Below are positions 1 to 9,600 of a stretch of DNA of 64,000 bases, piece after piece; positions within the stretch are counted from its first letter, which is position 1; each line of letters starts with the position of its first letter. Source of the stretch: Flavobacteriaceae bacterium CP2B (lineage in GTDB: Bacteria > Bacteroidota > Bacteroidia > Flavobacteriales > Flavobacteriaceae). Below the pieces are notes generated by a model. It was given only the letters and a program-made list of their open reading frames with translations. It had not been told where the DNA came from and made no database searches. The stretch is taken from positions 365,212 through 429,211 of the forward strand of contig LXTR01000038.1 of the NCBI GenBank assembly GCA_001683825.1, in the 5' to 3' direction. Position numbers and translations under genes: made by a program.

Positions 1-818
1 CTCAACATAGTCTGGCTAATTATAAAGCCTGGAAAGCTTCGACCAGGTACTTGATCAAATTTTTTGGGAAATCCTTTGAAGGTTCTGCTCTTTCCAATGC
101 TAAGATCCTTAAATACCGTGAATTCCTTTTATATACTGCTAATCTCCGAATCAATAAGAGAAAGCTGGCTAGAAACACAGCGGTAAAATATTTTAATTTC
201 TTCCTTTCCGTACTGCACAAGGCTTATGAAGATGAACATCTTGATAAGGATATTTCCTTAAAAATCGCGCCTATTAAAGAAGAGGAAACCCATAGGGAAT
301 ATTTAACTATAGAAGAAATTAAAACACTTTGGAATACTCCTATAGAACCAGATGTAATTAAACATATATGTATCTTCTCTGCAATGACCGGCTTGAGATA
401 TTCAGATGTTTCTAAAATAACTTACGAAGATCTTAGAAAGGACAACGAAGTTGTTTATATAAAACTTACAGAAAAGAAGACCAGAAATAGTTATTTGCAT
501 CCTATACCCCAGGCTGCTTTTGAAATAATACAAAACCAACCTGCGGAAAAGGGATTGATATTTACTGGCTTTTCTTATTCACAGGTAGCCCGTAAAATCA
601 AACCCTGGATCAAAGACGCCGGGATAGATAAGGATATAAGTTTCCATAATTTCCGTCATAGTTATGCCACTCTACAATTAGCCGCCGGGACAGATATCTA
701 TACAGTCTCAAAACTTTTAGGCCACAAAAATTTGGCCACTACCCAAATATATACCAAGGTCCAAGACCAAAATAGAGTGAAAGCAGCAAATCGATTAAAC
801 ATTAGCCTAGATGACTAA
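1..818 (+). CDS. Tyrosine-family site-specific recombinase (integrase), 5' end outside window
   Basis: Catalyses integration and excision of the mobile element that fills the first ~12 kb. The reading frame is open back to base 1 (residues such as QHSLANYKAWKASTRYLIKF precede the TTG at 51), so the gene starts before the window and the TTG is not a real start. An N-terminal SAM-like core-binding region is followed by the catalytic domain: Arg in TGLRYSDV (codon 396-398), HNFRHSYATL with the His-x-x-Arg pair, the LLGHKN His, and the nucleophile Tyr (codon 750-752) in TQIYTKV. All catalytic residues visible are intact, so it may be active. Its last 8 bases overlap the next gene in a different frame, suggesting co-translation. 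The AT-rich composition matches the element and not the chromosome from 15 kb on. The attachment site would lie left of the window. Confidence 0.93.
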   Translation, partial: QHSLANYKAWKASTRYLIKFFGKSFEGSALSNAKILKYREFLLYTANLRINKRKLARNTAVKYFNFFLSVLHKAYEDEHLDKDISLKIAPIKEEETHREYLTIEEIKTLWNTPIEPDVIKHICIFSAMTGLRYSDVSKITYEDLRKDNEVVYIKLTEKKTRNSYLHPIPQAAFEIIQNQPAEKGLIFTGFSYSQVARKIKPWIKDAGIDKDISFHNFRHSYATLQLAAGTDIYTVSKLLGHKNLATTQIYTKVQDQNRVKAANRLNISLDD

Positions 819-1599
819 CAAAGTGATTTTTGAGAGCTACACCATGCACGCAGAAAAACGATTCTTTCAACTTCTTTGTATGGCATTCAAAAATGGTAGG
901 GAAAAAAAGCATTCGTATAAGTATATACATGAAAATATTTCCGATCTACTTAATAAGAAAAAAAATGCGTATGAAGTAAAGTTCAATTCATATTGGAATG
1001 GTCTTTACAAAATTTTCAAGAACAGGGAAAAAATCTACGATCCTAAAAATGCTTTGCTCATAATTGATAATGAAATGTACACCTTTTATCTAGCTGAGGG
1101 TTATCCTGCATTATATGATAGGATCATTCGGGAATTGGCATATCTTCATGCTATCCGCAATTTCGAAGATCGGTACCATATAAATAATGGATATTTACGC
1201 GATAAATATTCTGCTCCTACCTTACGAGGGTTTAATTATAAGAATTACATAAACTATAAGGTTGTCATTTCTAATAATGCCTTTGATCTCAAGACGTTTC
1301 TTACTGACAACGAACGGGTACTATTAACAAAAATTTTTTACGATTACTCTATAAAACCGAATTTCCGAATGGATCGCGGGGAATTCGCCCGCATTATTCA
1401 CCTTTTAGGAGCGAAAACAGATCCGCATCTATTTTCGGGCAACTTGTCAAAAAGTAAAACCTATCAATACATGGACAATAAGGAGTTCGTTCCACAAAAA
1501 AAAAATGAAATATTAAGATCACTAGAAGATAAACTTGCGGGGAAAAATGTAGATATGATCCGAGGAGAGGTACAAGCCATATTGTCAAACCTTAGATAA
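811..1599 (+). CDS. Unknown protein co-translated with the integrase
   Basis: A 262-residue basic, Tyr- and Lys-rich soluble protein that I do not recognise. No membrane segment or P-loop is visible. It is predicted mostly helical, with a Tyr-rich central part (around GFNYKNYINYKVV) and a helical C-terminal part beginning FLTDNERVLLTKIFYDY. The ATG overlaps the integrase stop by 8 bases, so it probably acts with the integrase, for example in regulating or assisting excision. The layout (integrase followed by a ~260-residue protein ending in a helical domain) recalls RteC-type regulators of Bacteroides conjugative transposons, but I cannot see the RteC sequence signature, so that is only an analogy. 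Confidence 0.75.
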   Translation: MTNKVIFESYTMHAEKRFFQLLCMAFKNGREKKHSYKYIHENISDLLNKKKNAYEVKFNSYWNGLYKIFKNREKIYDPKNALLIIDNEMYTFYLAEGYPALYDRIIRELAYLHAIRNFEDRYHINNGYLRDKYSAPTLRGFNYKNYINYKVVISNNAFDLKTFLTDNERVLLTKIFYDYSIKPNFRMDRGEFARIIHLLGAKTDPHLFSGNLSKSKTYQYMDNKEFVPQKKNEILRSLEDKLAGKNVDMIRGEVQAILSNLR

Positions 1600-1665
1600 T
1601 TTTAACCCCTGATTTTAGCAAACTAAAACAATTATTTACGCCTTATACTTCAGTAAATAGATCAT

Positions 1666-1693
1666 AACCTTCTGTATATCAGAAGGTTTTTTT
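1666..1693 (+). terminator. Rho-independent terminator after the integrase pair
   Basis: Perfect 9-bp stem AACCTTCTG / CAGAAGGTT around a 5-base TATAT loop, followed by a run of seven T counting the stem end. It lies 67 bases after the stop of the 811-1599 gene and separates the integrase unit from the replication genes that start at 1806. Confidence 0.85.
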
Positions 1694-1805
1694 ATTTCTT
1701 TTAGCAACACTCTAGTAAACTTAACCCTTAGTTGAAAAAAAAAACAAGTGCTTAGCCAACAAATAGTGAGCAATAGTGCTTACTAATAATTTAAAATGAC
1801 AACAA

Positions 1806-2066
1806 ATGAAAAAGTTAACTATGAGCCTGGGCAATTGTTGTAGGGAAATAATGCTTGTGCCACATTTGGCAAAGTATCTTCATCAAAGTCCAGCAGCAAT
1901 TTATGCATTGGTACATCGAGGTATGATTCCTTATCACAAAAAGGGAAAACGCCTGTATTTCCTTAAATCTGAAATCCTGGCCTGGATAAAAGAAGGTAAA
2001 CAGAAGTCTGATTTAGAACAGCAGGCAGAAGTGTACATTAAAAATCGAAAAATCACTAAACGATGA
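1806..2066 (+). CDS. Excisionase-like helix-turn-helix DNA-binding protein
   Basis: An 86-residue protein with the compact winged-HTH layout of the excisionase/MerR-like HTH_17 group. The HTH lies at about residues 18-48 (LAKYLHQSPAAIYALVHRG), followed by the wing IPYHKKGKRLYFLKSEILAW typical of these factors, and a short charged tail. In Bacteroidota elements such proteins sit between the integrase and replication genes and control excision or replication. Met16 is a possible alternative start, because the first 15 residues look unlike the family. The gene overlaps the next one by 4 bases (ATGA), indicating one operon with the small protein and the helicase. Confidence 0.85.
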   Translation: MKKLTMSLGNCCREIMLVPHLAKYLHQSPAAIYALVHRGMIPYHKKGKRLYFLKSEILAWIKEGKQKSDLEQQAEVYIKNRKITKR

Positions 2067-2368
2067 ACGAGGTAAATCAAATTTCAGCACCAGTAATAAA
2101 GGCTTTACATGATCTTGAAAAATATAAATCCCATCTGTCTGATCCTTGCTTCGTAGCAAGATGTAATAGCTTAATAGACTATTTAATCACCCTACAACAG
2201 CAACTGGCCTCTAACCCATATATGGCCGTTGCAGACTGCTTCATGGATTTTAAAAAACAGGCGAAAATTGACGCGCAACTAAATGGTTTTAAGGTAGTTG
2301 TAAGCTTAAAAAACCGTTGTGAAAGATTCAGCCAGCCTAATCACATTCTTTATAAGACAATAATTTAA
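2063..2368 (+). CDS. Small unknown protein between HTH protein and helicase
   Basis: A 101-residue protein with no family I recognise. It appears helical, with a repeated hydrophobic pattern in the middle (NSLIDYLITLQQQL) and no signal peptide or membrane segment. The ATG overlaps the stop of the HTH gene (ATGA) and the helicase start follows within 6 bases of its stop, so it belongs to the same three-gene replication/excision operon. Proteins of this size at this position in flavobacterial elements are usually annotated only as hypothetical. An accessory role to the helicase is inferred from position alone. Confidence 0.7.
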   Translation: MNEVNQISAPVIKALHDLEKYKSHLSDPCFVARCNSLIDYLITLQQQLASNPYMAVADCFMDFKKQAKIDAQLNGFKVVVSLKNRCERFSQPNHILYKTII

Positions 2369-2374
2369 TTGGCA

Positions 2375-3589
2375 ATGAAAAACCACGCCCCCTACCTCAG
2401 AATAGGAACCAAATACTATAAAAAAGCCAACGTACCCCTGATGAGTGGGGATACCATAAAGGCGCTCCTACCCTGGTCCAAACAAGAAATTATCACAGAC
2501 CACGGTAAGGATTACCTCCAGAATATCCCTAAATACGACGGATTTTGCAACATTCCTTCCCATACCAATTACCAAGCTGTGATTAAGGGGTTCCGTAACC
2601 GATATGAACCCATTGAAATTGAGCCCATAGATGGGCCAATAGACCGGACCTTGAACTTTATGGAACACATCTTTGGGGACCAACTCGATCTGGGTTTAGA
2701 TTACCTGCAGCTTTTATGGCAACACCCCACACAGAGACTTCCCATTCTGTGCTTGGTCAGTTCAGAAAGAAATACCGGTAAGACCACCTACCTTAATTGG
2801 ATGCGGGCAATTTTCCAGTACAATATGTCTTTGGTCACCAACGAGGATCTAAGGAGCCGGTTTAATTCTGACTGGATTCCCAAACTGCTTATTGGAGTGG
2901 ATGAAACGCTTTTGGCCAAGCAGGAAGATACCGAAAAACTTAAAAATCTGACTACGGCCAAGTATTATAAACTAGAGGCCAAAGGCAAAGATCGGTCGGA
3001 AGTTCCCTGTTTCATCAAAATTATCCTTTGCTCCAATAATGAATTAGATTTTATGAAGATCTCCATGGAAGAAACCCGGTTCTGGGTCCGTAAAATTCCT
3101 TCGCTGCAACCCAATCAGGATAATCCTGATTTGCTGGAGGAACTCCAAGAAGAAATACCGCATTTTATTTATTATTTAGGCCGGCGGTCCATGTCTACCA
3201 GTCGCAAATCCAGGATGTGGTTTACCCCGGATCAGATTCATACCGAAGCCCTTGAAATAGTTAAAAGAGGAAGTCGGACCACACTGATCCAGGAAATTGA
3301 AGAAATCCTTAGGGAAGACTTTGTTAGGTTTGAAACAGAAATTTTGAAATACTCGGCCAGTGACCTGGTGGAAAAACTTTCAAAAAACAACGTGCGGGTT
3401 TCGGCTGCTGCCGTTGCAAAGAGTGTCCGAAAGAATTATGGAATACAAGCGATTAATAGTTCCTACCAGAAATACCATCTCGCCCAATCGTTCGAAGGAA
3501 ATAGCGTATTCGTTGGAAGCAGTAACCACAAAGGGCGCCATTTTGTATTTGAAAAGGCTAAAATGTCGGATTTTTTGTTGACGGGTTGA
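2375..3589 (+). CDS. Primase/helicase-type P-loop replication protein
   Basis: A 404-residue SF3/D5-like helicase of the type annotated as primase-helicase (DUF5906-like) in Bacteroidota mobile elements. A Walker A motif (SERNTGKTT, Lys136) is followed by a Walker B-like strand (LLIGVDETLL) and an SF3 motif C-like strand ending CSNNELDF. The C-terminal ~100 residues (VEKLSKNNVRVSAAAVAKSV) look like a winged-helix DNA-binding region. An in-frame TTG lies two codons upstream at 2369; I prefer the ATG at 2375. It probably unwinds DNA at the element's own origin, and the 22-bp repeat array begins only 25 bases after its stop codon. No separate primase domain is obvious, so the priming activity is uncertain. 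Confidence 0.85.
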   Translation: MKNHAPYLRIGTKYYKKANVPLMSGDTIKALLPWSKQEIITDHGKDYLQNIPKYDGFCNIPSHTNYQAVIKGFRNRYEPIEIEPIDGPIDRTLNFMEHIFGDQLDLGLDYLQLLWQHPTQRLPILCLVSSERNTGKTTYLNWMRAIFQYNMSLVTNEDLRSRFNSDWIPKLLIGVDETLLAKQEDTEKLKNLTTAKYYKLEAKGKDRSEVPCFIKIILCSNNELDFMKISMEETRFWVRKIPSLQPNQDNPDLLEELQEEIPHFIYYLGRRSMSTSRKSRMWFTPDQIHTEALEIVKRGSRTTLIQEIEEILREDFVRFETEILKYSASDLVEKLSKNNVRVSAAAVAKSVRKNYGIQAINSSYQKYHLAQSFEGNSVFVGSSNHKGRHFVFEKAKMSDFLLTG

Positions 3590-3613
3590 AATCAACTGCC
3601 AATAAAACGGCAG

Positions 3614-3745
3614 CAATAGCATATTGATCTCCTTGCAACAAAGTGTTGGATTAGCATAAATTGGCTATTGGATCTCCTGCAACAAGGTGTTGAATTTAGA
3701 GCAATACATTATTGAATCCCGGGCAATAGTCTATTGCAGAAAGTA
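3614..3745 (+). repeat. Six-unit 22-bp iteron-like array with dyad-symmetric cores
   Basis: Units start at 3614, 3636, 3658, 3680, 3702 and 3724, exactly 22 bases apart. Five carry a perfect 13-base dyad CAAYA-N3-TRTTG: CAATA/TATTG in units 1, 5 and 6, and CAACA/TGTTG in units 2 and 4. The third keeps only the right arm (TATTG). The variable base changes together in both arms, so symmetry is kept. The linker tends to be GATCTCCTG or GAATT-like. Two-turn phasing puts all cores on one face of the helix. Iterons bound by a replication initiator, or an operator cluster, are the best readings; short ssDNA hairpins with 3-base loops are an alternative. Confidence 0.85.
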
Positions 3746-4369
3746 TTACGTGACATTTATATTAATTTATATATGTCTGATTATGAATCACATAGCACAT
3801 ACGCAATGCCCCCCAGGCCACGTTCTACTCTTGAATACAAAAAGCTATGTATTTACCCAGCCTAAAGGATATTTGTATAAGTAACACGTGTCCGTACTAC
3901 AAATGTTGATTTAAATTATACCTCCACTGTAGCGCCAAAACATGAAACATTTCCAGGTTAAGTGCTACAACCGGATTTCAACAATCGTTCAACTACATTT
4001 CTGTTGACCCGCAGTTGAACAAATGTTTCTGGCTAACTGCCTGAATTATTGGATCCTGTAATAAATGTTCAACCATCAACCTTACAAAAGCATAAAAATC
4101 GTTTTAGTATCCCGGTCTATTTTGCCGCAATCTGTCAGGAAAAGTACGCTTCTCCTTTACGGATTTCCGTAAGAAATGTATCACAAGATTAGAGTATATT
4201 TATCCCAATTTTCCCCATTTAATTGATCTTTGAAGTACCTTAAAAATTACAACTAAACTTAACAAAGTATCCGACCAGGGTGAGCGTGATAATTATTTAT
4301 TATGGATGAAGTTGAGGATTAATATTTTAAATCCTGGCCATATAACTATCAAAGATATATTAATAGTTG
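3746..4369. other. Non-coding region with further inverted repeats
   Basis: No convincing gene. It holds an inverted repeat GTTCAAC / GTTGAAC (3987-3993 and 4014-4020, 20-base spacer) and a third GTTCAAC at 4067-4073. A stretch at 4047-4075 resembles a decayed iteron pair (TATTGGATCCTG followed by TAATA). A near-perfect palindrome TTACGGA-TT-TCCGTAA lies at 4158-4173. Taken with the adjacent array, this looks like an origin or control region rather than spacer. Confidence 0.6.
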
Positions 4370-5521
4370 ATGATCGATCAGATAGCATTTATAGATGAAT
4401 TTGGGAATAATGGTCTTGACTTTCATTCTGAAGGAGTAAGTACCCATTTCATAGTGACTGCTATAATCATCGCTAAGAATCAATTAGTAACTATTGAACC
4501 AATAGTAGATAAGGTCAGGAGTAAACACTTCCAAAATGGAGAAATGAAATCTTCAAAATTGAAGAGCAATGACCTTAGACGACTTAAAGTACTAAATGAC
4601 TTAAATGAGGTTGATTACCACATTTTCTCCGTAGTTATTGATAAAAGAGAACTTCAAAGTGAGGGTTTCAACTTTAAAGGATCTTTTTACAAGTTTCTAC
4701 ACGCCCTAGTCGATCGAGAGCTATTCAGCGTGTTTCCAGATATTCTCGTAGTTGCTGATGAACATGGTGGTAAGGGATTTAAAGAAGGGTTTATTAAGTA
4801 TATCAAAAAGAATCATATACCTGACTTATTCAATCAATCAGAATTTCGTTTCTCGAATAGCAAATCAGACTTAATGGTCCAGCTTGCTGATGTAATAACC
4901 GGAACTTTAGCAAGATGCTATGAAACAAGGAAAATCAGCGAGAATCGCTCCAAGTTTATGGCTACATTGAAAGGCAAAATAACAGAAATACGTTTTTGGC
5001 CTCCAGATTATCGTCCATTAGCATATAACCCTGAGAAAGACTTTGAAAATTACGACTCTACCATTGCTAATCTCGGAATCAATTTGGCTCAACAAAAATT
5101 AGATCAGAAAAAGAAATCTAATATTCCATTTGAAGTCGATCAATGCACATGTTTAAAATATCTGCTCTTCCACTTCAAAAACATTAGCCCAGAGAGCTAC
5201 ATTTCAACAAATGAGCTTATCAAACAAATAGAACAGTTCAGGAATTCAAATATTTCTGAGCATTATTTCCGCAGTAAGATTATTGCCAAACTAAGAGATA
5301 ACGGCGTACTGATTTCTAGTTCTAACAAAGGATATAAACTGCCTTCTTCGAAACATGACCTTTTTGATTTTGTAAACCATAGTAACTCCTACATTCAACC
5401 AATGATTGATCGATTAATTAAATGCCGAAACAAAGTCAAGTTAGCTACAAAAAATAAACTTGACATACTTGATCAAGAGGAGTTTAAGTACTTAAAAATA
5501 ATAATAAACAACACGTGCTAA
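4370..5521 (+). CDS. DUF3800-family protein with winged-helix-like C-terminal extension
   Basis: A 383-residue protein. Residues ~1-210 match the DUF3800 pattern as I know it: an N-terminal strand with an acidic pair (IAFIDEFGNNG), a GEMKSSKL segment, a central ADEHGG and the terminal QLADVITGTLAR helix. The family is predicted to have an RNase H-like fold with these acidic residues as a metal site. Residues ~245-340 add what looks like a winged helix (YISTNELIKQIEQF, then IIAKLRDNGVLISS and GYKLPSS). The ATG at 4370 is preferred to the TTG one codon earlier. Families of this kind are frequent on phages and defence islands. A nuclease role here is inference; it stands alone, with 340 bases of AT-rich spacer behind it. 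Confidence 0.8.
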   Translation: MIDQIAFIDEFGNNGLDFHSEGVSTHFIVTAIIIAKNQLVTIEPIVDKVRSKHFQNGEMKSSKLKSNDLRRLKVLNDLNEVDYHIFSVVIDKRELQSEGFNFKGSFYKFLHALVDRELFSVFPDILVVADEHGGKGFKEGFIKYIKKNHIPDLFNQSEFRFSNSKSDLMVQLADVITGTLARCYETRKISENRSKFMATLKGKITEIRFWPPDYRPLAYNPEKDFENYDSTIANLGINLAQQKLDQKKKSNIPFEVDQCTCLKYLLFHFKNISPESYISTNELIKQIEQFRNSNISEHYFRSKIIAKLRDNGVLISSSNKGYKLPSSKHDLFDFVNHSNSYIQPMIDRLIKCRNKVKLATKNKLDILDQEEFKYLKIIINNTC

Positions 5522-5863
5522 TAATAAGTATCTCACTTTCCCCGAAGGAACTGCACCTTACCCAATCCGTTGTTAATCATTAAAAAACTAAACCTTAATT
5601 CAAGGTCAAATATTAAATGCCTACTAAAACCTAACTTAAAATATGTACGACACATTTGAACCTTTCCAACAATTAAACATTTAAGAATTCACTTTTAAAC
5701 CTAACAGATACTGTAAGCTACCCTTAAAACCGAACTTTTAAAATTTTAAAAATGATTAATTTTAATCATAGTTCAACTCATAATGAACTTTTTAAAAATA
5801 CCTGTATTCTAAAAGAATGGAATGCCAGAAAAATGAGCCTATAAACTATAAACGCTAAAATAG
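5522..5863. other. AT-rich intergenic spacer
   Basis: No gene seen. The stretch repeats loose AAACCTAAC/AAACCTTAA-like pieces (around 5588, 5627, 5697 and 5725) that are too degenerate to call a repeat family. No terminator with a clear stem and T-run was found after the DUF3800 gene. Confidence 0.5.
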
Positions 5864-6529
5864 GTGGGAAGCCTTTTTAAATACTTAACTGATTTCATTA
5901 AAGACAAAACTACTACCTGGGGATTTAAAACTGCCCTTTTTATTAGCATTATAACTTTAGTGTGTTTAACTGACTATTTTGTCGGATTTAGCAAAAATTA
6001 TCACTTCAATAATAAGATTGAACAACTAGAGAAACTAACCAAACTCAAACAAGCTTTTCTAACAGACTCTACTGTTTTGAAGGAATTTCAGGAAATGGAA
6101 TCTAAAGTCATCCAAAACAAGCATTATTCAGAGCGACTTTCATCCTTATTTTCAAAAGAAAACGAATCAAAAAATTTGAGTAGTTCAAAAATTAAGGGTC
6201 AAAATGAATCATCGAAAAATGCAGATACCACTAATAGATCCGTACGTTCAATTTTTTGGATGGCATTGTCTTCAAATTACCTTATAGCAATAATTCTACC
6301 TTTTCTTGTTTTTTTACCATTTTACAACAAAGAAAGTAGAACAGGAAAAGGTATTTTAAGTTGGTTTTCTTCTTTGGTTATTCTCGCAATTATGATAACG
6401 ATTTTTACTTGGTTTGCTTACTTAATCCCTTTAATTGGGAATAACCCGAACTGGAATTATTTATTAAACATCGTGATGCATTCAGTGTTTTGGTTTGCGA
6501 TTATTATGCTTGGTAAAAAGAACAAATAA
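5864..6529 (+). CDS. Unknown four-helix membrane protein with central charged region
   Basis: A 221-residue protein of no family I recognise. One transmembrane helix lies at ~18-40 (TALFISIITLVCLTDYFVGF), followed by a charged, probably coiled-coil stretch at ~48-115 and then three hydrophobic helices at ~132-155, 160-185 and 195-217. GTG at 5864 is the only upstream start, since an in-frame TAG immediately precedes it. It sits between DUF3800 and the restriction enzyme in the AT-rich cargo. Membrane proteins with a soluble coiled coil often serve as effectors in defence modules, but nothing in the sequence proves that. Independent hypothetical cargo is equally possible. Confidence 0.65.
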   Translation: MGSLFKYLTDFIKDKTTTWGFKTALFISIITLVCLTDYFVGFSKNYHFNNKIEQLEKLTKLKQAFLTDSTVLKEFQEMESKVIQNKHYSERLSSLFSKENESKNLSSSKIKGQNESSKNADTTNRSVRSIFWMALSSNYLIAIILPFLVFLPFYNKESRTGKGILSWFSSLVILAIMITIFTWFAYLIPLIGNNPNWNYLLNIVMHSVFWFAIIMLGKKNK

Positions 6530-6625
6530 TCTTCTACCTATAACAAAATAAACTTGTTGTCAACACAGCCGAGCGTGTATGCCAGTTGACATAAACCATT
6601 AGCAACAAAAACCAATTGATAATAA

Positions 6626-9600
6626 ATGACTTTAGAGCAATATATTGACAACTTAGACAAAAGATACAAGCTCGGAAATGCAACTGAACATACTTTTCGT
6701 GGCGACTTGCAGCAGCTTTTGGAAAGTTTGGAGCCGACCATTCGGGCGACCAACGAACCTAAAAGGCAAAAGTGCGGCGCGCCTGATTACATTTTGACTA
6801 AGAGGGATATACCCGTGGGTTTTATTGAAGCAAAAGACATAGGCGACAATGACCTTGATGGAGCAAAGAAGACAGGAAACAAGGAGCAATTTGACCGATA
6901 CAAAGCTTCACTAAATAATCTGATATTCACGGATTATATCAACTTTCATTTGTATCGAGAAGGTGAGTTAATAACAAAAATCGCGATTGCAGAAGTCACA
7001 GATAAAGGCATTAGCTCTATACCTAACAACTTTGAGATTTTTGAAAATCTCATTAAAGATTTTTGTGTCCACGTAGGACAAACTATAAAGAGTCCTAAAA
7101 AATTAGCAGAAATGATGGCGGGTAAAGCCCGCCTGCTCTCCGATATAATCGAGAAGTCTTTGACCAGTGATGAAGTGAATCGTGAGAACAGTACACTTCA
7201 GGAGCAGATGATGGCTTTTCAGGAAATACTCATCCATGATATTACAGCCAAAAGCTTTGCAGACGTATACGCCCAGACCATAGCCTACGGAATGTTTGCA
7301 GCTCGTCTACACGACCCTACCCTGAGTAATTTTAGTAGACAAGAAGCAGCTGAACTGATTCCTAAATCTAACCCATTTCTGAGAAAATTATTCGGTTACA
7401 TAGCTGGTCCGGATATTGACGATCGCATCAAATGGGTAGTTGAAAATCTTTCAGAAATTTTTCTTGCCTGTAATGTAGAAGAAATATTGAAGAATTACGG
7501 TAAGTCCACTAAAATGGAAGACCCTATAATCCATTTCTATGAAACCTTCCTAAGCGAATATGACCCAAAGTTACGTAAATCCCGTGGTGTTTGGTACACC
7601 CCACAACCCGTAGTAGATTTTATAGTACGAGCAGTTGACGATATTCTGAAAACTGAATTTGATTTACCGCAAGGTCTTGCAGACACGAGCAAAACAACCA
7701 TAAGAGTAAATACCCAAACCGCAGATAAGCGTTCAGCAACTGGCTATAAACAGGTGGCGCAAGAAGTACACAAAGTACAAATTCTTGACCCAGCCACAGG
7801 AACAGGAACTTTTTTGGCAGAAGTGGTAAAACATATTCACAAAAAGTTTCAAGGGCAACAAGGCATTTGGAGCAATTACGTAGAACAGCACTTACTACCG
7901 AGATTAAATGGTTTTGAGTTGCTTATGGCTAGTTATGCAATGGCTCATCTGAAATTAGACCTATTGCTAACGGAGACAGGATTTAAACCCACCTCGAATC
8001 AAAGATTTAGGGTGTATCTAACTAACAGCCTGGAAGAAAGCCACCCTGATACCGGAACCCTATTTGCTAATTGGTTGAGCACTGAGGCCAATGAAGCAAA
8101 TTATATTAAACGAGATACACCTATTATGTGTGTTATTGGAAATCCTCCTTATTCAATCAATAGTTCAAATAAATCCGAATGGATTGAGGAGCTTATTTTA
8201 AAATACAAGGAAGGATTAAACGAAAAATCTTTAAACTCTCTTTCCGACGATTATGTAAAATTCATTAGATATGGTCAACATTATATCGAAAAGAATGGAG
8301 AAGGAATTTTAGCATACATTTCTAATAATAGTTTCCTTGATGGACTGGTTCATCGTCAAATGAGAAGAAATCTCTTAGAAACTTTCGACAGCATTTACAT
8401 ATTTGATCTACATGGAGATGCCAAGAAAAAGGAAATCAGTCCTGACGGTAGCCCTGATGAAAATGTATTTGACATTATGCAAGGGGTATCTATTAATATA
8501 TTTGTAAAAACGGGCAACCTAAAAAAAAATGAATTTGGCAAAGTCTTTCATTACGACTTACTTGGTAGAAGGAATGTAAAGTATGATTTTTTAAATACTA
8601 ACTCCCGGCATACTATTAAGTGGCAGATTATTGAGCCACAATACCCATATTATTTTCTAACACCAAAAAATTTTCAAAATAGGAATCGCTACGAAGTTGG
8701 ATTTAAAATTAATGAATTATTCAGTCGATACAACAATGGGATAGAAACAGGTAAAGATGCTTTATTCTATTCCATATCCAAAGATGAACTTGTCCATAAT
8801 ATCGAAACCGTATTCGCTGATAAAAAAGCTGCAATACAGAAATTTGGAATTTCAAATACCTCAAGTTTTCCTTTCCTGGATAAATTTAGTGAAGCTTCGA
8901 AAGACCTAAAAAATATCAGAAAAGTTAGCTATCGTCCATTTGATACGGTTTACTGTTATTACGACCATAATCTACAACGTAGACCTGCTTTTAGTACAAT
9001 GCGAAACATGTTCGAGGACAATTTCGCACTTTTGACACCTCGTCAATTTACTGGAGAATTTAAACATGTTTTTATTTCAAGTAACCCCACTGATTGTAAT
9101 TTGACAGGAACAGCAAAGAAGTTTGGAAGTTCACCAATTTTTCCGCTTTACCTCTATCCAGAAACGAATAGTCAAAATTCTATAGATACTTCCACTCAAA
9201 GAATACCCAATCTTAATAATGAAATCGTTGAAAAGATTGCCAAAGCACTGGGCATAACTTTTTCTACTGAGAAAGTAGCTCTCCGCAACTCTTTTGCTCC
9301 TATAGATTTATTAGATTACATCTATGCTGTCTTACACTCCCCAACTTTCCGAGAGGAATACAACGAATTTTTAAAAATTGATTTTCCAAGAATACCTTAT
9401 CCAAAAGACAGGGATACCTTTTGGAGGTTGATCGAATTGGGAAGGGATATACGTCAAATCCATTTGCTCGACAGTCCATTTGTCGAACAATTAATTACTC
9501 AATATCCTGTGGATGGCGAAAATTTAATAACCAGTAAAATAACTAAATCAAGTCCTGGTTTTGTCCAGAAAAATGCCACCCATGGCAAAGTTCACATCAA

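Noticed and set aside
811..1599. RteC regulator of conjugative transposons
   Set aside because: Position and size fit, but I could not find the RteC C-terminal signature, so the gene is left as unknown.
3614..3745. CRISPR-like array
   Set aside because: The repeats are regular, but the unit is only 22 bases with a 13-base dyad and ~9-base linkers that are themselves partly conserved; there are no unique spacers and no cas genes.
3687..3884. 65-residue open frame after the helicase
   Set aside because: It starts inside the 22-bp repeat array, has no family-like sequence and is better explained as non-coding control DNA.
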